Positions 59,312-64,000 of a stretch of DNA of 64,000 nt are shown here, piece after piece. The notes under the pieces were generated by a model. The model made no database searches. It was not told the DNA's origin and saw only the letters and a program-made list of their open reading frames with translations. The DNA is from Bacteroidia bacterium. Lineage in GTDB: Bacteria > Bacteroidota > Bacteroidia > CAIKAF01. Position 1 is the stretch's first letter; each line of letters opens with the position of its first letter. The DNA lies in NCBI GenBank assembly GCA_030427255.1, contig JAUHWY010000011.1, positions 1 to 64,000 of the forward strand, written 5' to 3'. The position numbers and the translations under genes are program-made.

Positions 59312-60781
59312 ATGCCCAGAACTGTTTTGATTTTGTTGTTGGCCTTTGCTGCGCTTTTTTCTTGTGGCGAATCTGCTCCCGAAGGACAAGAAACCCTTTC
59401 CAAAGCTCAAGCCTCCGACTTGCTTGAAGCCTGGCCCGATAGCGGTATATACCCCCTAAGGCAGCACATCTCCAGCCAGCATACGCCATTGGACAAATTC
59501 AAGATAGAACATGCCTTTGACGGAGATCCTGAAACACGCTGGGAAAGTAGGGTAGGCCTCAATGTGGGCGAAGGAATGTATTGGACCTTTGATGGGCTGC
59601 CGGCTAAGGAAATGCAAGTGGATGTCGCAAAAGGTGCGGGCTTGGCCAGGGTATCCGCAATACGGGTGTGGCTGAATGGTAGTTTTTTGGGTCAATTTCC
59701 TTCCGGTGCTCCGGTTTCTTTTCATGCCCCGGTTTACGAATTGGTGGTTCAATTGCTGTGCGATGAGGGCTGGAACCCGGTGAGCTTGCCTCTAAACAAC
59801 CGTTATGGAGATTCCCTAATGCTTACCAAACGCTATTTTTCTAAGATGTACAATTCTCGTCCGGTAGGTATTTCCGAAATTCGCTTTCTGGATCATTCCG
59901 GAGCCGTGATGCCGGTAAAGGCTAAGCCAAGATACTCCGCCAATATGAGGGTGACCGGACCGGGCTACAAAACCGATAAGTACACCTTACACGACGGCTT
60001 GCTGTACTCAGGGATTCGGCTCAGACCCGGGGAAGGCGATCGGCGTTTTTTTTACCAGTTTAGAACCAACTTACCCTTACAGGGCTTTCGACTTTTTGCC
60101 ACAGGTGCGGAAGATGCCCGCATGACCTTTCGCTTGTTTCCGCCCAACGGTGAGGAGCGTTCTTGGGAAGTCAAGCCCGGTTGGAATGTGCTACCGGTTC
60201 TAAAAGATACCTTGGGTGGGCGTCATTTTTCATTTGGCTGGCAAGAGGTACCTCGCATTCCGGAATTGGCCCTTATGGAATTGGACATTTGGTCGGGTGC
60301 CCGCTGGTTTCAATTGGTAGAGGACTCCGTGGAATCTATGCCCCTCCGCCGAAAGGACAGCTTAATGAAAACCGCATTGGCTCCCATGGTTGACCAGGTA
60401 ATTCGCTACGAAAGACATTGGGCCAAATCTCCAAGCGATGGAACGGTATGGGATGGTGAACGAGATGTACCTTTTGATACGCAAGAGCGCCAATGGGAGC
60501 GCATCGAAAGTTGCTTCCGTGCCGATGGTAGTTTCTGGTATTTTTTGGAATTTGGAAGACCATTGGAGCAAAGCGGCGCACGTTACCTGGCTTTGGGACG
60601 CTGGTTCCCTGTCGACTCCAGTTTTCAAAACTTAGCCTTGACCTACGATTATTTTTCAGAAAACACAAACAGCACCACCAGGCTCTACGATAAAGGAAGC
60701 GATAGTTTAAAGGTACACTTGGACCAAAGCCTTTTCCAGTCCTCCGACCCTTGGTTGCGGGGATTCCCTTTGCGTTATTAG
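59312..60781 (+). CDS. Lipoprotein with discoidin / NADase-type glycan-binding-like domain
   Basis: 489 aa from the ATG at 59312. Lipobox AALFSC (Cys17). Residues about 60-200 read like an F5/8-type or NADase-type glycan-binding domain (AFDGDPETRWESRVG, VSAIRVWLNGSFLG, EIRFLDHSG). The rest is beta-rich with no recognised family. Probably an outer-membrane glycan-binding lipoprotein; a catalytic role cannot be read from the sequence. Confidence 0.7.
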   Translation: MPRTVLILLLAFAALFSCGESAPEGQETLSKAQASDLLEAWPDSGIYPLRQHISSQHTPLDKFKIEHAFDGDPETRWESRVGLNVGEGMYWTFDGLPAKEMQVDVAKGAGLARVSAIRVWLNGSFLGQFPSGAPVSFHAPVYELVVQLLCDEGWNPVSLPLNNRYGDSLMLTKRYFSKMYNSRPVGISEIRFLDHSGAVMPVKAKPRYSANMRVTGPGYKTDKYTLHDGLLYSGIRLRPGEGDRRFFYQFRTNLPLQGFRLFATGAEDARMTFRLFPPNGEERSWEVKPGWNVLPVLKDTLGGRHFSFGWQEVPRIPELALMELDIWSGARWFQLVEDSVESMPLRRKDSLMKTALAPMVDQVIRYERHWAKSPSDGTVWDGERDVPFDTQERQWERIESCFRADGSFWYFLEFGRPLEQSGARYLALGRWFPVDSSFQNLALTYDYFSENTNSTTRLYDKGSDSLKVHLDQSLFQSSDPWLRGFPLRY

Positions 60782-60800
60782 AAACGCAGCGAGGCGGAAT

Positions 60801-60925
60801 CCACAGCTTTCTCAGAAAAGGCCTACGAATTTTCGGTATCCATTCAAAAAGTCCTTAAATTTCCATATGCCATCGGCCATCCAAACCAAAAACTGCAAAG
60901 AATCAAGCGAAATTTGCTTTTCAAA
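60801..60925. repeat. Dispersed repeats P (60801-60835) and Q (60866-60925)
   Basis: Block P (CCACAGCTTTCTCAGAAA...) recurs at 62501-62535 and 63412-63446. Block Q (CCAAACC...AAAGAATCAAGCG...TTTGCTTTTCAA) recurs at 62348-62406. Their order is P-Q here and Q-P at 62.3-62.5 kb. Confidence 0.8.
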
Positions 60926-61045
60926 ACTTGATACCAAGGCCGGTAATGAATGGCTTTGCTGCTCGGGGCAAGTATTCCGGCGGAGCTGTTCGTTTGAGTT
61001 TAACCAGCCGGAAAACAAGCTCTATTGGAATTGCAAGAAGTTTTT

Positions 61046-61372
61046 TTAGGGAACCAGTTTAAAAATCTGCTCCAGTTCTTTATCAGAAATGGTACTTTTT
61101 TCCGATTTATCGAAAATGGAAGCAAGATAAACCGTATTCTGGGCTACCTTAAAATACGTAATCACTCTTGCACCACCCTATTTCCCTTTGCCTTTTGAGG
61201 CAATGGCAAGGCGTATTTTATAAAAACCATTCCCAATGGCTGTACCCTGTTCCGGGGCATTGCTAAGCAATTCGATAAGCCCGGCCAAGTCCCTTTTAAG
61301 CGAAGGATATTTTTTTGCCAACCGTTTAGCCTGCTTATCGAATAACGGTAAAGACGCAACATTATAACTCAT
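61046..61372 (-). pseudogene. RelE/ParE-type toxin interrupted by an amber codon
   Basis: The frame from 61372 encodes a RelE-superfamily fold (PLFDKQAKRLAKKYPSLKRDL, FYKIRLAIASKGKGK) and stops at TAG, 61178-61180. The same frame continues to TAA at 61046 with GGARVITYFKVAQNTVYLAS, the expected rest of the family. Homologues normally read KGKGKSGGARVI, so a Ser codon TCG changed to TAG explains the break. Full length would be 108 aa. Overlaps the antitoxin gene by 11 bases. Confidence 0.85.
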
Positions 61373-61595
61373 CCAACAGATCCTTTGCAGGTCGTGCGTT
61401 TAGTTTGCCCTGTTCCACCAATTTAAGCTCTGTTACAGCTTCTTTGAGTTCTTGCAAAATCTGTTCTTTGCTAGGCTCCTCATATTCCAATGCTTCCAAA
61501 TCTTTATACCGTTTTTTTAGTTCCTTCCACTCGCTGATGGGAATGTAAACTCCGGTAGCTTTTCCTTTACCGTCTTGTATTATTTGTACTTTCAT
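61362..61595 (-). CDS. Antitoxin of the RelE-type module
   Basis: 77 aa (MKVQIIQDGKGKATGVYIPI...). A short N-terminal beta segment and long helices rich in Glu/Lys fit a small type II antitoxin with an N-terminal DNA-binding part and C-terminal toxin wrap. It directly precedes and overlaps the interrupted toxin. With the toxin dead this gene is now expendable, although it could still neutralise related toxins. Confidence 0.75.
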   Translation of the reverse strand: MKVQIIQDGKGKATGVYIPISEWKELKKRYKDLEALEYEEPSKEQILQELKEAVTELKLVEQGKLNARPAKDLLDEL

Positions 61596-61602
61596 GTCTA
61601 AG

Positions 61603-61746
61603 TTATTTAGGCGTTATGTTTAGATGAAAGAAATCCTGAAACTTCTTTTTACAAGCATGGTATCCAGCTTTTTTCGGCAACCCTTTCTCATGGCGGATCT
61701 GTTTTTTTAATTCGCCTACTTCCCTTTGCAATGCTTCGTTATAAAG
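61603..61746 (-). pseudogene. C-terminal fragment of a coiled-coil protein
   Basis: An open stretch of 47 codons without a start codon, beginning after an in-frame TAA: NEALQREVGELKKQIRHEKG ... ACKKKFQDFFHLNITPK. Heptad-like and basic, ending 8 bases before the antitoxin start. Probably the 3' remnant of a lost gene. Confidence 0.35.
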
Positions 61747-61825
61747 TTAGTCAATCTAACAATTATGGGAGAAAAGAGAAGCTTCATAAACCATAACGGC
61801 CTAAAAGAGTATCTGTTTTGTGAAG

Positions 61826-62275
61826 ATATGAGAGTCCCAGGGGGGGCCAGAATGAGAATGAGAGAGAGAATGAGGAGTTAAACTCCATAAATCACCCGAG
61901 CCCATAGGAGTATTTATATTTTGAAGATCCCGAGCCCCCGGGTGTCCAGAATGAGCATGAGAGAGAGAATGAGGAGTGAAACTCTATAAATCACCCAAGC
62001 CCATAGGAGTATTAATATTTTGAAGATCCGGAGCCCCCGGGTGTCCAGAATGAGCATGAGAGAGAGAATGAGGAGGTAGCGACGCATCATTATGCGTCGC
62101 CATGATTAAAAGGAACGTAATATCTAAGACAATCTATATTTTGAAGATCCGGGAGCCCCCGCTTGTCCGGAATGAGCATGAGAGAGAGAATGAGGAGTGA
62201 AACTCCATAAATCATCATAGCCTATAAGAATATCTATTTTGTGAAGATCGGGGCCCACCCCCCATGGACAAGTTA
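61826..62275. repeat. 99-bp purine-rich tandem repeat, array 1
   Basis: The core GAATGAGCATGAGAGAGAG with GAATGAGGAG recurs with exact 99-bp steps (reference points 61847, 61946, 62045), then 122 bp later (62167) because a hairpin repeat interrupts that unit. Each unit also has GGAGT-GAA-ACTCC, TTTTGAAGATC and GGAGCCCCCGGGTGTCC. Confidence 0.9.
62079..62100. repeat. REP-like hairpin GCGACGCAT / ATGCGTCGC, copy 1
   Basis: Perfect 9-bp arms with loop CATT. Interrupts the third unit of the 99-bp array. Confidence 0.85.
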
Positions 62276-62347
62276 CGGAATCCCATACCGGAAGCCGTAA
62301 ATTAAACGTTTATAAACGGATAGTCACGGGATTTTTCTAACTTGAGG

Positions 62348-62535
62348 TATGCAAGCGGCTGTCCAAACCGGAAACTCCAAAGAATCAAGCGGAATTTGCT
62401 TTTCAAGGGAAGACAAGGCGGTGGCTGGGCTGAGGGGAGCAAGAGATTGGAGCAAGAGCAAGAGGGTAGCGACGCATTGCCATGCGTCGCTCGGCGGCAT
62501 CCACAGCTTTCTCAGAAAAGGCCTACGAATTTTCG
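62348..62535. repeat. Blocks Q (62348-62406) and P (62501-62535) around a second hairpin
   Basis: Second copies of the two dispersed repeats, in swapped order relative to 60.8 kb, with a REP-like hairpin between. Confidence 0.8.
62469..62490. repeat. REP-like hairpin GCGACGCAT / ATGCGTCGC, copy 2
   Basis: Perfect 9-bp arms, loop TGCC, the same loop as in two hairpins of the 36-bp array at 33.8 kb. Confidence 0.85.
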
Positions 62536-62703
62536 TAAACCCTTGTCGCTGTTGGTATTCGCAAATTTTTAAGGATATGGGATGGTTTTGGGAAAAATTA
62601 GAAGTTTGGTGAGGATTTTGAATGAAAGGTGAGAATCTAACAGGTATAATTCCGTGTTAGGGTTATGGCAAATTCTTTATTCTCTTGGACCACTTTTCGG
62701 GGT

Positions 62704-62973
62704 TTATTGATGTGTGAATACTGCTCTTAAAATAACCATTTTTAAACCTTCATCCACGGTAAAATGAAGCATAAACGGAAATTTTTTCATAGGTAAACAC
62801 CTAACATTATCGTAACGTATGTTAAAAAAAGGATGTTTTTCTAAAACAAGTAAGTGCTTATTTAAACTTTCTTCAAATCTTTTTCCTAAACCTATTTCTT
62901 GGTCTTCATAATAGTCAATAGCCTGTTGAATGTCTTTAATTGCTTCAGGATCAATGAAAATGCTGAAAGTCAC
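62704..62973 (-). CDS. ParE/RelE-family toxin
   Basis: 89 aa with the family pattern: DPEAIKDIQQAIDYYEDQEIGLG (helix 1), FEESLNKHLLVLEKHP, YDNVRCLPMKKFPFMLHFTVDE (strands with the conserved Arg/Phe) and a final VILRAVFTHQ (normally R-V-x-H). Intact, unlike the toxin at 61.2 kb. Expected to inhibit gyrase or cut mRNA. Two bases after the antitoxin gene. Confidence 0.88.
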   Translation of the reverse strand: MTFSIFIDPEAIKDIQQAIDYYEDQEIGLGKRFEESLNKHLLVLEKHPFFNIRYDNVRCLPMKKFPFMLHFTVDEGLKMVILRAVFTHQ

Positions 62974-62975
62974 TT

Positions 62976-63185
62976 TTAAGGCTTTTCTTTAAAAATAAAA
63001 TGTTTTCTTGCATCTTCCCATGGAACCATTTTACCCGCTTCCGTAGTGCTGATTCGTCTGCGAACCTCAGCTTTATGCTGCTCCGTAATGTTCGTTTGTT
63101 CAGAAACTTCAATGCCAAGTTGGTTCATGAGTTCCAACACAAAACTTAATTTATTCTCCGGTATTCTTATTGTTAGCTCTTTCAT
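62976..63185 (-). CDS. Antitoxin of the ParE-type module
   Basis: 69 aa (MKELTIRIPENKLSFVLELM...). An N-terminal ribbon-helix-helix-like start (ELTIRIPENK) and a charged C-terminal helix (EVRRRISTTEAGKMVPWEDA) suggest a type II antitoxin that binds DNA and wraps the toxin encoded next. Confidence 0.8.
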   Translation of the reverse strand: MKELTIRIPENKLSFVLELMNQLGIEVSEQTNITEQHKAEVRRRISTTEAGKMVPWEDARKHFIFKEKP

Positions 63186-63411
63186 AGTATTCTAAAGAAT
63201 AGTTTTCTTCCGTTTATTGTTTGCAGGGCCTTTTAAATGCCGAATACTTGGTGGGCATTCCAAATTTAGACAATTAAAGTGCATTTTAAAAACCTCCGAT
63301 AATCCTTTTAAACATAACAGATTTGCTTTTAGAATCATCACAAGTCCCTGACTAATTTAGGGCAGGAGGAGTTTTGGACAAATTCATTTGATAAAGCGTT
63401 TTAAGCGCGGC

Positions 63412-63446
63412 CCACAGCTTTCTCAGAAAGGGCCTAAGAGTTTTCG
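63412..63446. repeat. Third copy of dispersed block P
   Basis: CCACAGCTTTCTCAGAAA followed by GGGCCTAAGAGTTTTCG; a few bases differ from the copies at 60801 and 62501. Immediately upstream of E10. Confidence 0.75.
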
Positions 63447-63469
63447 TAATGAATTGTGGTTGTTGGTTT

Positions 63470-63612
63470 TGGGGCGTTTCCGGGCCCTTACCTTTACTCC
63501 TCGCCGCCACCGCAGGGAGCGCTAATGCCCAAAGGAGCTTCCTGTGGTCGCTCTTTGTGCCTAAGCGCTCCGGCGGTCGCGGCTGTGGGGTATCGGTGCG
63601 GTCCCTACGCCA
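63470..63612. repeat. GC-rich folded intergenic element E10
   Basis: Shares with E8 the left end (TTTTGGGGCGT..CCGGGCCC, then TTACCTTTACTCC), the CTTTGTGCCTAAGCG arm and the right end GGGGTATCGGTGCGGTCCC. The centre differs. Confidence 0.8.
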
Positions 63613-63616
63613 AAAG

Positions 63617-63905
63617 CAGAGTGGGTTTGAGAGTGAGAGCGAGGAGTGAATCTCCTTAAATCCTCGCAGCCTTTAAGAATATCTATATTTTGAAGATCCG
63701 GGGCCCAACGCTTGTCCGGAATGAGAATGAGAGAGAGAATGAGGAGTGAAACTTCATAAATCATCATAGCTATAAGAATATCTATTTTGTGAAGATCTGG
63801 AAACCCTCAAGTATTTGGAATGAGAATGAGAGAGTGAATGAGGATAAGGAGTGCATCTTCAAAAATCAGGATAACAGATAAGCGTATCTATTTTGTAAAT
63901 ATCGA
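63617..63905. repeat. 99-bp purine-rich tandem repeat, array 2
   Basis: About three diverged units; the GGAATGAGAATG core lies at 63718 and 63817, again 99 bp apart. Same family as the array at 61.8 kb. Confidence 0.85.
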
Positions 63906-64000
63906 AGCCACGGGATGGCTTTGCTTCAAGTGCGTTTTCTTTGGGGGCTTGGAGTAAGGGCCGGATAAGGCGCCATGAAAAAAATAGTTTACGAAAGAAA

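Larger units (their letters stand above)
61596..62703. other. Repeat-filled region without intact genes
   Basis: Contains a gene fragment (61603-61746), the 99-bp tandem array, two hairpin repeats and blocks Q and P. No ORF with family support. Confidence 0.75.
63186..64000. other. Repeat-filled region at the right edge
   Basis: No gene. Contains block P (63412-63446), element E10, three units of the 99-bp repeat and, near 63946-63973, a solitary GGCCGGATAAGGCGCC end as in E4 and E7. 63186-63405 shows no features. Confidence 0.7.

Noticed and set aside
60867-61049. Small ORFs at 60867 and 62349 sharing a KESSxICFS stretch
   Set aside because: The similarity follows from the DNA repeat block Q; the rest of the two frames is unrelated, so I treat it as a repeat and not a gene family.
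61826-63905. The 99-bp repeats as a CRISPR array or as a repeated coding sequence
   Set aside because: Whole units are conserved, with no unique spacers and no cas genes. On the minus strand a hydrophobic 33-codon frame is open in some units, but others contain TAA and one has a hairpin insertion.

Overview
The window is a stretch of chromosome from a member of the Bacteroidota, probably Flavobacteriales-like. Three things point there. The genes include type IX secretion (T9SS) parts and cargo: a PorZ-like protein beside recO, one gliding-motility-type C-terminal domain and one type A sorting domain. There are other phylum-typical families (TonB receptor with a DUF4249 lipoprotein, a TRL-like lipoprotein, a PafA-type phosphatase, a large alpha-2-macroglobulin lipoprotein). 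Promoters carry the Bacteroidota -7 box TAnnTTTG, in the best cases with TTTG about 19-20 bases upstream. Shine-Dalgarno sequences are mostly absent.

Layout. Bases 1-2218 (-) are the N-terminal part of a giant SprB-repeat surface protein that runs off the window. mnmE follows at 2350. Bases 4000-8430 form an accessory island with two convergent HipBA-type toxin-antitoxin modules. The first has three palindromic operators and a third gene with a nuclease-like signature; a relic of an IS3-type transposase lies between the modules. From 9 to 33 kb most genes are housekeeping or envelope functions: TonB receptor/DUF4249, trxB, secreted proteins, recG with an Hsp15-like gene, agmatinase with a deoxyhypusine-synthase-like enzyme, hsp20, HU, fmt, a 995-aa T9SS cargo protein, two FKBP lipoproteins, a DHH phosphoesterase, ndk, trmH and an RND/MMPL transporter. 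From 34 to 60 kb come an Mpo1-like protein, an HxlR regulator with aldehyde dehydrogenase, tRNA-Ala(GGC), a fructosamine kinase, recO-porZ, a GT-C glycosyltransferase, pdxH, a VWA/MoxR pair, pafA, alpha-2-macroglobulin, a 3-methyladenine glycosylase, a T9SS cargo protein and a VanY-type peptidase. The last 3.5 kb hold two small TA modules (one toxin interrupted by an amber codon) among many repeats.

The most unusual part of the window is its non-coding DNA. A MITE-like family has 18-bp terminal inverted repeats and 5-bp target duplications, and palindrome-bearing modules are nested inside it. Ten GC-rich, strongly folded intergenic elements recur, some with compensatory changes in their stems. 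There are also a four-hairpin array with an exact 36-bp period, a 99-bp purine-rich tandem repeat, tandem 14-bp and 13-bp arrays, and two genes whose -7 box sits so close to the start codon that their mRNAs should be leaderless.

All assignments come from reading the sequence and its translations; no database search was run.
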